64,000 nt of DNA from Pseudochrobactrum kiredjianiae (GCF_030362795.1 NZ_JAUCBM010000012.1:24350-88349); one strand, 5' to 3'; counted from the first letter of the stretch, positions 16,669 to 25,002 are shown. The notes: generated by a model from the letters alone, not told the origin. Numbers and translations: made by a program.

Positions 16669-17823
16669 ATGGCACGGAATAAACTATCAGAAACACGAAT
16701 TCGGTCGCTTGCTAAGGCTGGCATATATTCGGATGGCGATGGTTTGTTTTTGCGCGTTCGTTCTGGTGGATCAAAACAATGGTTTTTCATATTTAAGCGC
16801 AATGGTCAGCGCACGGAAATTGGCCTCGGTGGATACGGGCAGGGTACTGCTCCGGTGCCACTGTTGCTTGCTAGAGAAAAGGCTGAGGAAATCAGGCAGC
16901 GCTTATCGCGTGGTGAAAAGTTACATCGGCGGAAAACATTTGCTGATATCATGGATGATGTGCTGGACGTTAAAAAGGCAAGTTTTCGTAACGATAAGCA
17001 CAAAGACCAGTGGGTCATGACACTGACAAAGTATGCAGCGGCTCTGCATAAGGTACCTATAGCTGATATTACCCGTGATCATGTTGTCGAAGTATTGAAA
17101 CCAATCTGGACAAAAATACCAGAGACTGCAGATAGGACGCGTCAACGCATTGCTGCTGTTATTGATCACGCCAAGGCTAGAGGTCTCTATACAGGCGACA
17201 ACCCAGCTGATTGGCGTGGTGGATTAAAAGAACTATTGCCTGCGCGTAGTAAATTGACCAGAGGCCATCACGCTGCTGTTAGTTATAAAGAGCTTCCTGG
17301 AGTTTTGGTGAAGTTGCAGCAGTCACTGGCAGTTTCAGCACGCGCTGTTGAATTCATCGCATTAACTGCAGCAAGATCTAATGAAGCGCGGTCAATGACA
17401 TGGATGGAAATAGACTTTACAGAAAAGCTATGGACCATACCTGCTGAACGAATGAAGGCTGGCAAGGCTCATGAGGTTCCACTGACGGATCGAGCTATCC
17501 AAATTTTAAAGGATCAAGAAGCAGTCAGAACGAGTGATCTGGTCTTTGAAGGTGAGCGCGTAGGCAGGCCAATTTCGGATACTGCAATGGTAAAAGTATT
17601 TCGAGCGGCAGGTGCCGGTGATGCAACTCTCCATGGGCTGCGTTCGTCATTGCGTGATTGGGCTGGTGATGAAACGGATTATCCACGTGATGTTGCGGAA
17701 GCTGCTTTAGCCCATACAGTTAAAGATAAGACTGAGGCAGCATACCGGCGCGGCACTGCTTTAGCTAAGCGCCGCGCGATGATGGATGAATGGGAAACCT
17801 ATTTATACCGGTCGCGGGATTAA
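16669..17823 (+). CDS. int: prophage tyrosine integrase (P4-like)
   Basis: 384-residue site-specific recombinase. It has an N-terminal arm-binding DUF4102 domain (MARNKLSETRIRSL, DGDGLFLRVRSGGSKQWFF), a SAM-like core-binding domain near residues 85-165, and a C-terminal catalytic domain. In the last, R (LTAARSNEAR), H-x2-R (LHGLRSSLRDW), H (LAHTVKDKTEAAYRR) and the terminal Tyr can be placed. The ATG at 16669 gives the usual N-terminus; a frame start at 16651 is also possible. It lies about 95 bases from attL and ends in a 4-base overlap with the opposing AlpA-like gene. Confidence 0.95.
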   Translation: MARNKLSETRIRSLAKAGIYSDGDGLFLRVRSGGSKQWFFIFKRNGQRTEIGLGGYGQGTAPVPLLLAREKAEEIRQRLSRGEKLHRRKTFADIMDDVLDVKKASFRNDKHKDQWVMTLTKYAAALHKVPIADITRDHVVEVLKPIWTKIPETADRTRQRIAAVIDHAKARGLYTGDNPADWRGGLKELLPARSKLTRGHHAAVSYKELPGVLVKLQQSLAVSARAVEFIALTAARSNEARSMTWMEIDFTEKLWTIPAERMKAGKAHEVPLTDRAIQILKDQEAVRTSDLVFEGERVGRPISDTAMVKVFRAAGAGDATLHGLRSSLRDWAGDETDYPRDVAEAALAHTVKDKTEAAYRRGTALAKRRAMMDEWETYLYRSRD

Positions 17824-18026
17824 TTACTGCGATTGGCAATTCTTTCATTAATCCAGTTGTCTACTTCGGCACGCACGTAGGCTATTCTTTTTACACCAAT
17901 TTTTACCGGAGCGGGGAATTGGCCTTCCTTTGCCATCATCATCAGTAGCACTCTGGACATGGTGGTGGCTTCCGAGGCTTCCTTTGGCGACATGAGGCGC
18001 GGGCGGTTATCAATATTTCCTTGCAT
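17820..18026 (-). CDS. AlpA/Xis-like helix-turn-helix protein
   Basis: 68-residue DNA-binding protein. SPKEASEATTMSRVLLMMMAKEGQFPAPVKIG and AYVRAEVDNWINERI form the winged-helix pattern of AlpA/MerR-type phage excisionases and integrase regulators. It is convergent with int, overlapping its stop, and its start abuts the stop of the next minus-strand gene. The probable role is directing excision or regulating int. That is inferred from family and position. Confidence 0.72.
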   Translation of the reverse strand: MQGNIDNRPRLMSPKEASEATTMSRVLLMMMAKEGQFPAPVKIGVKRIAYVRAEVDNWINERIANRSN

Positions 18027-18286
18027 TATTTACCTCCTGTCTGAGATTTCAATGCTGTGGTCACCGTGACCAACTCGTGGTTGCGCGTCCGTAGGAACGG
18101 AATTATGCGGTCGTCATCTTCGTGCCTTTTTGCCTCACTGGATCTAGCTTCAATTATTTGAAATTGATCACCAACCTCCAGTTGTGCAACTGCGGTGCTT
18201 ATTGCGGCCTCTCGTGACGGTTCATCACAAGCCAGATCATAAGCAAATTCATCAACCTGTCCGGCATACCAGCTCCAAGGTGTCAT
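18026..18286 (-). CDS. hypothetical protein (86 aa)
   Basis: Unrecognised small soluble, acidic-to-neutral protein without signal peptide or membrane segment. It overlaps the gene upstream (ATGA-type junction at 18283-18286) and ends where the AlpA-like gene starts, so it is part of a tightly packed minus-strand operon running from 21178 to 17820. Confidence 0.6.
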   Translation of the reverse strand: MTPWSWYAGQVDEFAYDLACDEPSREAAISTAVAQLEVGDQFQIIEARSSEAKRHEDDDRIIPFLRTRNHELVTVTTALKSQTGGK

Positions 18287-18474
18287 AGATCACCTCGTTT
18301 AATGGTTTCTTCCATCATGGTTGTGATGATGGAAGCGGCGGCCACGGCTCCAAACTTAGCCCCTAATAGTGGCATGGCAGCACCAACTAACGCCGAAGCA
18401 GCCAATGCCTGATCTGGAAGCTTTACGGCTTGATGTGCAACTTGCCCTGCAAATTCATTATAGATATTGCTCAT
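18283..18474 (-). CDS. hypothetical alanine-rich small protein (63 aa)
   Basis: The start at 18474 is chosen because GGGAGG lies about 8 bases upstream and the ATG overlaps the methyltransferase stop (ATGA). Residues 25-50 are Ala/Leu/Gly-rich (AASALVGAAMPLLGAKFGAVAAAS) and could be an amphipathic or membrane-associated helix. Function is unknown. Its position between methyltransferase and Xis-like genes gives no specific clue. Confidence 0.55.
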   Translation of the reverse strand: MSNIYNEFAGQVAHQAVKLPDQALAASALVGAAMPLLGAKFGAVAAASIITTMMEETIKRGDL

Positions 18475-20264
18475 TCCGCAGCCTCCCTCCAATGTATAAG
18501 ATGCTGGCAATTGGCGGCGACTAATGCCTCTGCAACTACTGGAGAGACGGAATTACCGCAGCAAGATACAAGCGTGGTTTTGGAGATTGGTTTGCCTGAG
18601 ATATCTAAGTCCAGCCGATAGCTGGGTGGAAAGCCTTGTGCGTTGAATAGTTCTCTCGGTGTAAGCATGCGCATGCCGATATCAATGATGGTGTAAAGAT
18701 CTCCACCAATTGAAATGGTCACAATTTCACGCTCATCCCACGCGCCATGTTCGCGTAAGAAATCTGCGACTTGTTTGGCGCGTTTTATTTGGCCGGCTGA
18801 TAGTGGCTGCGTGTTTAAATCACACTCAACATCTGCAAACCGATCTTTGGTCGTGATGGTATGACACGGTTCCTGCATAGTTGTGCCTTCACCGGTGCCG
18901 TAAAATTTCATCAGGTACGGTGCAACAAGGTTCTGCTGGGTGCCTTTTGCTGTGATTGTTGAAAGAGGCTCACTCAATGCTCGACCTGCGTGTGTGGCTC
19001 CATTTGGCATTGTGTTGTGCTGAGCCATGAATGCAGTGACTAAAGCTGACTTGCCTTGTCCCTCAGGCATTACAGTGGCTGCTGGACGTTCAAGTTCATG
19101 GCCAGTTGATGTTCCAAACTGGCGAGATATGAATGCTGTAGCTAAGCCGAATTTACCGCCGCCAGCTGTAACCGTTCCGATAGGCTTGGACAGATCTAGC
19201 ACTCGAGGTGCTTGGCTTTCTCTTTCGCCATAACCCATCTGTATCAAAGTTGGCACAACCACAGAGTTCTGGTCTTTCCGGCTGGCAGTGATGGTATGAA
19301 CTGGTTCCGCAATACTGCGTAATGAGCCACCGTGTTGCGCAGCTGTCATTATTGGACAGATAACGGCCTTCTCGCCTCGGTTTGCGCCGGTAATGGTGTT
19401 GAGTGGCTGATCTGCGACCTCTATCCTTCCGCCATGTGTAAGGTTGACTAAAAATGGACGTTGAGCATCCAGCACGAAACGCTGCATGCCACGGGCAATT
19501 CTAGCCAATGTGTTGGTTGCCAGTGGTCTAATGGCGCGGATATTATGCTGTTGATGAATTTCAACGGATGTTTCGAAAATTGAAGGGCATGGTTGTGACC
19601 AGTCAATTATCTCCGCAGCTGTGCGCCATGGAAGTTTTTTGCCACTGAGCACGTCTTTCTCTGTTGGTTTGCCGTGCGTAGGCATAGGCCATGTAATCGG
19701 CTTGCCATCACGACGTGCAATCAAAAAGAACCGTTTCCGGATTGTCGGTGCACCATAATCGCAGGCGCGCAGCTCGCGCCATTGCAGTTTATAGCCGAGT
19801 TTACGCAGTGCTTTACACCACTTTTCAAACGTATGACCTTTACTGTTTGGGCAGGGCATTAAACCACGATCTGTTTCCACAAGAGGACCCCAGTCGCGAA
19901 ACTCTTCCACGTTTTCCAGAATGATAACATCTGGTTTTGCGCGTACTGCCCAGAGCACAACTACCCATGCGAGATCACGAATATTGCGCTCAACCGGCTT
20001 GCCACCTTTGGCCTTGCTGAAGTGTTTGCAGTCAGGTGAAAACCATGCCAACCCGACATGCTTGCCTGCTACATAATCGAGCGGATCCACTTTGTAGATG
20101 TTTTCAGACAAGTGCAGAGTTTCAGGATGATTGACCTCGTGAAGCGCAAGCGCTGCAGCACTATGATTGATCGCAATGTCCGGTGACCGACCGAGAGCCA
20201 TCTCAATGCCGGTCGAAGCACCGCCACCGCCAGCAAATGAATCAACGATAAGAGGTGCAATCAT
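18471..20264 (-). CDS. DNA (cytosine-5) methyltransferase
   Basis: 597-residue C5-methyltransferase. Motif I is DSFAGGGGASTG (residues 8-19), the motif IV catalytic Cys79 lies in SPDCKHFS, motif VI ENV is at 117-119, motif VIII is the RKRFFLIAR region, and motifs IX/X near the C-terminus include GNSVSPVVAEAL. It uses S-adenosylmethionine. Between motifs VIII and IX, about 250 residues contain at least five imperfect copies of an EP-x2-TIT-A module, an unusually long, repeated target-recognition region. No restriction enzyme gene is adjacent, so it is probably an orphan that protects phage DNA or modulates expression. The start at 20264 overlaps the upstream stop (ATGA). Confidence 0.9.
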   Translation of the reverse strand: MIAPLIVDSFAGGGGASTGIEMALGRSPDIAINHSAAALALHEVNHPETLHLSENIYKVDPLDYVAGKHVGLAWFSPDCKHFSKAKGGKPVERNIRDLAWVVVLWAVRAKPDVIILENVEEFRDWGPLVETDRGLMPCPNSKGHTFEKWCKALRKLGYKLQWRELRACDYGAPTIRKRFFLIARRDGKPITWPMPTHGKPTEKDVLSGKKLPWRTAAEIIDWSQPCPSIFETSVEIHQQHNIRAIRPLATNTLARIARGMQRFVLDAQRPFLVNLTHGGRIEVADQPLNTITGANRGEKAVICPIMTAAQHGGSLRSIAEPVHTITASRKDQNSVVVPTLIQMGYGERESQAPRVLDLSKPIGTVTAGGGKFGLATAFISRQFGTSTGHELERPAATVMPEGQGKSALVTAFMAQHNTMPNGATHAGRALSEPLSTITAKGTQQNLVAPYLMKFYGTGEGTTMQEPCHTITTKDRFADVECDLNTQPLSAGQIKRAKQVADFLREHGAWDEREIVTISIGGDLYTIIDIGMRMLTPRELFNAQGFPPSYRLDLDISGKPISKTTLVSCCGNSVSPVVAEALVAANCQHLIHWREAAE

Positions 20265-21178
20265 TGGCCTGCTTCCAATGTGGGGGCGCACTCAGGGCAT
20301 GGCGACAGGAACTCACTGTCTGGGCGCTGAATTTCCTTCGTGCTGTTGCAATGTGTGCAGCAAACAGGTGGCTGGTTATTTTGCGCTGGGGCTGCGGCTA
20401 AAATTAAGCCGTGTGGTGCAGATACTTCCATAAAGTGGGTTGGCTCCCATTTGAGACGCATGGCTTTTTTTAATGAACCGGCGTTTTCATTATGGTGGTC
20501 AATAAATCGCTGTGCTCTCCGAACCGTCGCGCACCATCTACCTTTACCGTCAAAAGCACCGATGACGATCAGACGACCAAGCTCACGCTCGCCAAGTAAT
20601 GAAATGTCATGCCAATGGTCAGACAGAGTAGGTGCACCAAACAAATCTAAAGCTATCGCAAGATTCATGATGACTTGTGAGTAATGATTATGCTTTTCCC
20701 ATTCGACGATACTGGTCAGTTCGATTAAAGCGGTGCCAGCTGCGCGTACAGCGGTTGTAAATGATGTGTCAGCATCTGCTGCGTTTGAAAGCATCTGGCT
20801 GTGGAGATTGGCGGCAATCAGCAAAGCCCGTAGATCCACAGTCTGCACTGCAATGCGTTCCGACAGGTTGTCACCGGCAAGCAGCGTTTCATAAGTCCGC
20901 AGCAACTCAGAGAGGTCGAGCGGCGCATGATACGGTGCCTGCTCAACATCTGACAGATTGAACCAATAATCGCGTCTGGTTGGTCTATCATGGATCGTCT
21001 GGGCGTAGTCTTTGGCTTCCTGTGGGCTATGGAACGCCACACAGCATGGGTTAGTGCCACAGATTAATTGATAGCCTGCGCTGCATGCAGCCGTATCTAC
21101 CCAATATGTGCCATAGGCGGTGATAGCGCGAAAACGGCTCTTGTATTCTGTCCATTCAAGTTTGGATTCTTGGGTCAT
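20261..21178 (-). CDS. hypothetical protein with C-terminal zinc-ribbon-like cysteines
   Basis: 305-residue unrecognised protein. The middle is helical. The C-terminus carries CCTHC and, 18 residues later, CPEC, a likely zinc ribbon. The start at 21178 follows AAAGGCGG on the minus strand; an upstream frame to 21259 is not favoured. It is the first gene of the minus-strand operon and is coupled to the methyltransferase by a 4-base overlap, so it may act with it. No function is assigned. Confidence 0.6.
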   Translation of the reverse strand: MTQESKLEWTEYKSRFRAITAYGTYWVDTAACSAGYQLICGTNPCCVAFHSPQEAKDYAQTIHDRPTRRDYWFNLSDVEQAPYHAPLDLSELLRTYETLLAGDNLSERIAVQTVDLRALLIAANLHSQMLSNAADADTSFTTAVRAAGTALIELTSIVEWEKHNHYSQVIMNLAIALDLFGAPTLSDHWHDISLLGERELGRLIVIGAFDGKGRWCATVRRAQRFIDHHNENAGSLKKAMRLKWEPTHFMEVSAPHGLILAAAPAQNNQPPVCCTHCNSTKEIQRPDSEFLSPCPECAPTLEAGQ

Positions 21179-21348
21179 GCTCGCACCGCCTTTACATAGA
21201 ATGAATTGTCGGCTCTTCTGGCAGTCATGCGTATGATCTGCGGGAATCTTCGCGGGCAATTCTTAAAGGTAAGGGCGGAGCTATGAAGTTCAGGGGCTTG
21301 GCAGCGATCTTTGAAGCTTAGATTTCTCAGTGGTGTATAGGGGGCGGT

Positions 21349-22209
21349 ATGCCAACATTTGAGTTTCGCATCATAAATCCGAATAGCGGTCGTAAGATCA
21401 AACGAATTATAAAGGCGTTTGATGAGGAGCAATTGGTTGAATTGCTCGCTAAAGATGGCCTTGTTCCACTTGATGTAGAAACAATTCCCGATGAGCCTGC
21501 CTCTGAGGCGCAGTTGGGACTTATGCGAGCGAAAATGCTCCATATTCCGGCGGGCGTAACCAAAGACGAAGCTTCTAGCTTGCTGGATAACTTCTTCGAA
21601 AGGCGGAGTGTTGCTGAGCCGAAAGATTTTGAAGTAGCTAGAAAGATGCGTGTTGATGTCAATCAATACACAAATAAGAAAAGACTTTTTTACAGCATTT
21701 TCATTGACTTGACACAGCAAGGTGACATGCAGAGGCTTGGTGCCTGGTATGCTTACCGTGTCTATAGAAGTGGTTGCGACCGCGATCAAAGTGATGCCGT
21801 TAGCGATCCTTTGGATATGCGATTTTCTGCGATTGGTGCGCTTATTGCTGCGGATGCCAAGCTCGTAGCCTCGTTGAAGAGAGCGATCACCAGTTCCAGC
21901 GTGCATTTCCGTTGGTTCGGTATATTTGAGGCTCCCGATGGAACCTCGTTGCAAGGTGATGGTACTCACTCTGAAATTTATAAGTTTGTTGCTAATCAAT
22001 TGGGCAGTAACGGTTTGTTCAAGCTGCAAACCAAACCTATTAGTAATAAACTGAATAGCGGTCGGAGTGTTGAGCAAAGCACCTATCAACAGAGTGGATG
22101 GCAGGCAGATGCATCCACTACCAAGAAGAAATTCGGGTTTTGGAGTGCCGTTGAGCTTATCGCTATACTGCTGGGCTTGTATTGGGTTGCGAAATGGTTG
22201 TTTAGCTAA
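21349..22209 (+). CDS. hypothetical tail-anchored protein with GspF-N-like start
   Basis: 286 residues, not recognised as a whole. The first 45 residues (MPTFEFRIINP, basic patch, then AFDEEQLVELLAKDGLVPLDVE) resemble the short N-terminal repeat of type II secretion F proteins, which is a weak likeness. Residues 262-284 form a single hydrophobic helix ending at a short basic tail, so the protein is predicted to be C-terminally membrane-anchored with a cytoplasmic body. GGGGGCGG lies just before the ATG. It is divergent from the methyltransferase operon and isolated from the early operon, like a lysogenically expressed accessory gene. Confidence 0.6.
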   Translation: MPTFEFRIINPNSGRKIKRIIKAFDEEQLVELLAKDGLVPLDVETIPDEPASEAQLGLMRAKMLHIPAGVTKDEASSLLDNFFERRSVAEPKDFEVARKMRVDVNQYTNKKRLFYSIFIDLTQQGDMQRLGAWYAYRVYRSGCDRDQSDAVSDPLDMRFSAIGALIAADAKLVASLKRAITSSSVHFRWFGIFEAPDGTSLQGDGTHSEIYKFVANQLGSNGLFKLQTKPISNKLNSGRSVEQSTYQQSGWQADASTTKKKFGFWSAVELIAILLGLYWVAKWLFS

Positions 22210-22677
22210 CATCACAACGCCCCACTTATCGCATTGCGCTGACGGGCAAGGCGAGCAGCGCTAAGCCCGAAACGACTAATATCATCTTTTGAATACCCGC
22301 GTTATTGCAGGTTTTCTTGCGTCGTTCGCACGCCTGCCGCATCCATGCGCTGCATGGTCGCGGCCATTTCATCTACTGACAGTTTCTGCCAGCTCGGAAA
22401 CAAACGTCTGTGACTATTTACCAGTTTGAGCATGATTACATCTCCATACGACATGGAGATAAAATGCGCATTACGCACATTTGTGTCAATAGCAAATGTG
22501 CGTAATGCGCATTTATTGATTTTCGTGCTTCATTAATGTGCGTAATATCGACTGGTACTATCGAATCAAACAGTAACTCAAATGGGGAATGGGCAAGAGA
22601 TTATTACCTGCCTGCCGATAATCTGCAGTGCGTCCAATAGGGCGTTAGACGCAAACGTAGTTATTACGGGGAGCGAA
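22210..22677. other. non-coding spacer with nested inverted repeats
   Basis: I see no convincing gene here. It holds the 8-bp inverted repeat ATCTCCAT / ATGGAGAT (22440-22460), the 22-bp perfect inverted repeat described separately (22462-22514) and one more operator-like copy TTAATGTGCGTAAT (22533-22546). Confidence 0.6.
22462..22514. repeat. perfect 22-bp inverted repeat built from operator half-sites
   Basis: Left arm 22462-22483 and right arm 22493-22514 are exact reverse complements with a 9-base loop. Each arm contains ATGCGCAT and the element TGTGCGTAAT, which recurs at 22537-22546 and, slightly changed, around the repressor/cro spacer. Read as DNA it is a paired operator; read as RNA it is a very stable hairpin. 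Without a U-tract it is not a typical terminator. Confidence 0.75.
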
Positions 22678-22830
22678 ATGGATATATCTACTGAGTTAAT
22701 CGTAGAATGGAATAGATTAACAAAACGGGAAAAGAAAATATTTATCGCTTTCTGGCAGCAATCAAAGCCTTCAAAAGCGGGAGCATTGCAAGTTTGTCTT
22801 CTTCGGTTGCTTCAGCAACAAGCCGATTAA
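22678..22830 (+). CDS. possible 50-residue small ORF
   Basis: The ATG at 22678 follows GGGGAG at proper spacing. The product starts MDISTELIVEWNRLTKREKK, which looks protein-like, but its last 26 codons are antisense to the repressor gene. It could be a short peptide expressed from the operator region upstream, or chance. Confidence 0.25.
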   Translation: MDISTELIVEWNRLTKREKKIFIAFWQQSKPSKAGALQVCLLRLLQQQAD

Positions 22831-23104
22831 ACTCTAAATCTAACTCATTGTTTTCACTGTCGGTACTGGTGGTTGGCGGGTTTCCTTCGCCTGTCAACAA
22901 CCAAGCCTCGCTTACTCGATACGCCCTTGCATATTGGGTAGATACGCGCCCAATCCCACGATTGCCTTGTTCGTGCTGGGCATACGAATTGTAGTTCCAG
23001 CCAAAAAACTCACACGCACTTTTAGCTGTTTTAAAGCCACGTGCAATTCGAGCTTGCTCTAAGCGTTTGGCAAAATCCGGTCTTGTGTCTGTCATGTTTT
23101 GCAT
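22742..23104 (-). CDS. CI-like prophage repressor (XRE family)
   Basis: About 120-residue protein with an N-terminal helix-turn-helix of the Cro/C1 type (FAKRLEQARIARGFKTAKSACEFFGWNYNSYAQHEQGNRGIG). No C-terminal LexA/CI peptidase domain is present, so it is not a self-cleaving repressor. Starts at 23119, 23104 or 23095 are possible, all inside the operator-containing spacer. It is divergent from the Cro-like gene, the standard lysogeny switch layout. Operator-like elements lie on both sides of the gene. Confidence 0.82.
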   Translation of the reverse strand: MQNMTDTRPDFAKRLEQARIARGFKTAKSACEFFGWNYNSYAQHEQGNRGIGRVSTQYARAYRVSEAWLLTGEGNPPTTSTDSENNELDLEFNRLVAEATEEDKLAMLPLLKALIAARKR

Positions 23105-23107
23105 ATT

Positions 23108-23163
23108 GCACACTTTCAATGTGCGTTTCGTCTTGACAAATAATTGTGCTTAACGCACATATT
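23108..23163. promoter_or_regulatory. switch operators and cro promoter
   Basis: Two inverted repeats: GCACA-N7-TGTGC (23108-23124) and TGTGC-TTAAC-GCACA (23145-23159). Both contain the TGTGCGTT/AACGCACA element. A perfect TTGACA -35 (23133-23138) with a weak CACATA/ACATAT -10 (23156-23162) puts the start of transcription very near the cro ATG at 23168, so the second operator covers the -10. Confidence 0.6.
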
Positions 23164-23167
23164 TAGT

Positions 23168-23449
23168 ATGACCGAAACGATTTTAGATATTCCATCACTA
23201 CGGAAAGTGCTGCGGCTCACTCAATCTCAGTTGGCTGAGATGGCAGGTGTAAACTTGTCAACAGTTTGGCGGTGGGAAAATGGTGGGGTTCCCAAGAGGG
23301 GGCCAGCACGCGCTTTTCTGATGCGATTAAGTCAAGAATCCATCGATATGGCAACTACGTCTGCATTGTCCCCGACAGACGTAAACGGAGCGCAATGCTG
23401 TGAAAACAATCATTGCGCTCCGACAGCCATTTATCCGGAGGGTATTTGA
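23168..23449 (+). CDS. Cro-like helix-turn-helix regulator
   Basis: 93-residue protein with a canonical XRE motif near residues 8-40 (LRKVLRLTQSQLAEMAGVNLSTVWRWENG). The C-terminal part is unrecognised. The start at 23168 has no Shine-Dalgarno, and the predicted transcript start is within a few bases, so the mRNA may be leaderless. Divergent from the CI-like gene, it is the expected lytic-side regulator. A 155-base spacer with two palindromes separates it from the next gene. Confidence 0.75.
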   Translation: MTETILDIPSLRKVLRLTQSQLAEMAGVNLSTVWRWENGGVPKRGPARAFLMRLSQESIDMATTSALSPTDVNGAQCCENNHCAPTAIYPEGI

Positions 23450-23529
23450 TGTTTTGGCGAAGCTTTGTGGCATGACCTTTAGTTCCTAGTGCGGCTGTTC
23501 TGACAGTCTGAATTTTTCACATTGAAACA

Positions 23530-23574
23530 TTTCCCACAACGGGAAACGCCGCTGGGTTTTCCCAGCGCGGGAAA
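23530..23574. promoter_or_regulatory. paired palindromes TTTCCC-N5-GGGAAA
   Basis: Two copies, 23530-23546 and 23558-23574, with 28-bp centre spacing, each preceded or followed by GAAACATTT. They lie 30 bases before the CII-like gene and look like a dimeric-regulator binding pair. CTGGG-TTTT-CCCAG also forms a small hairpin overlapping the second copy. Confidence 0.55.
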
Positions 23575-23603
23575 CATTTTGTCTTTTTTTATTGGAGTTG
23601 ATC

Positions 23604-24089
23604 ATGGCTGACATTTCAGATGCATGGTTCTACCGGCTCAAAGCCGCGCAACGTGACTTGATCAAGCAATGCGGTGGCATAGAGCGGGCAGGCGATATTA
23701 CCTCCTTTGGTAAAAGCACTGTAGGGCGCTGGAACAATGCAGCAGATCCTGAACTGATGCCTATACCGGCAGTTCTGCTGTTGGAGGCTGAATGCGGCAC
23801 GCCGCTCGTGACCACTGTTATGGCTGAGCTCAATGGCCGTCGGCTGCAAGACCCAGATGATATGGGCAAGGCTACCGGCAACATTCTCTCTCGTTATGCA
23901 GAAACAGTGCGCCAATCCGGTGAACTCATGTCCGCCGGTGCGCAAGCTTTTGCCGATGGCAAGATTACTCCGGCGGAAGCAACACAGCTCGACCGTGTAG
24001 CAGCGGATGTTGAGCGGTCATTATCTGAATTTCGCAAAATTTTAGCAGGGGCACGGGCTGATGGCGGCCTGCGACTGGTCAACGAATGA
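23604..24089 (+). CDS. CII-like early regulatory protein
   Basis: 161-residue protein. Residues 5-45 suggest a DNA-binding fold (WFYRLKAAQRDLIKQCGGIERAGDIT, SKSTVGRWNN) of the kind seen in phage CII-like activators. The remainder is helical and Ala/Glu-rich. TGGAG precedes the ATG. As the first gene of the early operon after cro, downstream of two palindromes, a role in the lysis-lysogeny choice is likely but unproven. Confidence 0.6.
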   Translation: MADISDAWFYRLKAAQRDLIKQCGGIERAGDITSFGKSTVGRWNNAADPELMPIPAVLLLEAECGTPLVTTVMAELNGRRLQDPDDMGKATGNILSRYAETVRQSGELMSAGAQAFADGKITPAEATQLDRVAADVERSLSEFRKILAGARADGGLRLVNE

Positions 24090-24123
24090 CGGCTGGCCGT
24101 CACTTAACCTGAAAGGAACCGAC

Positions 24124-25002
24124 ATGCGTGCAGTGACAATTACAGTGAAAGACAAGATTACTCCGCCGCAGGATCTTGGTGCGCCGCCAATGCTGAATTG
24201 GCTGCCGATTGGCGATCTGGTGATTGATGATCAGTATCAGCGGGAGCTGAACCGCGCTAATTGGAGCGCGATTATTAAAATCGCTCGGGATTTTCATTGG
24301 TCGCGGTTTTCGCCGGTATTCGTAGCGCCATCGCTTGGCGGTAAATATGCGATTATCGACGGTCAGCACCGCACCCATGCGGCGGCGCTTTGCGGCATTG
24401 AGGCTGTGCCGTGTCAGATCGTGCAAATGGATGCCAAGCAACAGGCAGCGAGTTTCGCTGCTATTAATGGCATGGCGACGAAAGTCACACCTTATCAGAT
24501 ATTCCGCGCCGGATTGGCGGCGGGTGAAGCATGGGCTGTAGATTGTGCGGATGCCTGTTCCGATGCTGGCTGCCGGTTGATGACATCTTATGTTTCAGGT
24601 GAGGGCAAAAAGCCCGGACAAATCACCACTATTTCTCTGATCCGCTCTCATGTTGATAAAGGGCGTCGGGCTTCGGTCACCTTGGCTTTGCGCGGCGTGC
24701 GCAACTCAGAGTTTGGCAAAGATGCTGCTGCATATGCCACGGAAGTGCTCAAACCTTTGTTTGCAGCGGTTGTTGACCGGCCTTGGTTGGTGAAAAACGG
24801 CACTGACCTTACCGGTTTTATGGATGATTTTGACATCTATTCCGCGCTCGATAACGCCGCTGAATTTGCCAAGCGCAAGCGGCGTGAAAGTGTCGATATC
24901 AGCCGCTTTGACATTGCGACCGCTGATATCGGCTCGGCTCTGGATAAGGCTTTCCCGCAACGCATGGCTTTGCCTGTTTCAGCAGGTGTGCGCCATGGCT
25001 GA
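24124..25002 (+). CDS. ParB-N-like phage protein (DUF6551-type)
   Basis: 292 residues. The N-terminal half carries the ParB/sulfiredoxin nuclease fold hallmarks, including [23 protein letters not shown] near residue 79, and upstream [12 protein letters not shown]. The C-terminal half is helical and unrecognised. AAGGAA precedes the ATG at 24124. It overlaps the GapR-like gene by 8 bases. ParB-N domains in phages are linked to DNA binding, CTP use or nuclease activity; which applies here is unknown. Confidence 0.7.
   Translation: MRAVTITVKDKITPPQDLGAPPMLNWLPIGDLVIDDQYQRELNRANWSAIIKIARDFHWSRFSPVFVAPSLGGKYAIIDGQHRTHAAALCGIEAVPCQIVQMDAKQQAASFAAINGMATKVTPYQIFRAGLAAGEAWAVDCADACSDAGCRLMTSYVSGEGKKPGQITTISLIRSHVDKGRRASVTLALRGVRNSEFGKDAAAYATEVLKPLFAAVVDRPWLVKNGTDLTGFMDDFDIYSALDNAAEFAKRKRRESVDISRFDIATADIGSALDKAFPQRMALPVSAGVRHG

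Noticed and set aside
18471..21178. Restriction-modification system around the cytosine methyltransferase
   Set aside because: The partner gene has no nuclease motif and the small genes downstream are too short; treated as an orphan methyltransferase.
21175..22215. 346-codon minus-strand frame across the 21349 gene
   Set aside because: The plus-strand gene has a strong ribosome site and protein-like sequence with a clear C-terminal membrane helix; the minus frame has neither.
22440..22514. Hairpins considered as a rho-independent terminator of the repressor gene
   Set aside because: No T-tract follows on the minus strand and they lie about 230 bases past the repressor stop; the shared operator element argues for protein binding.
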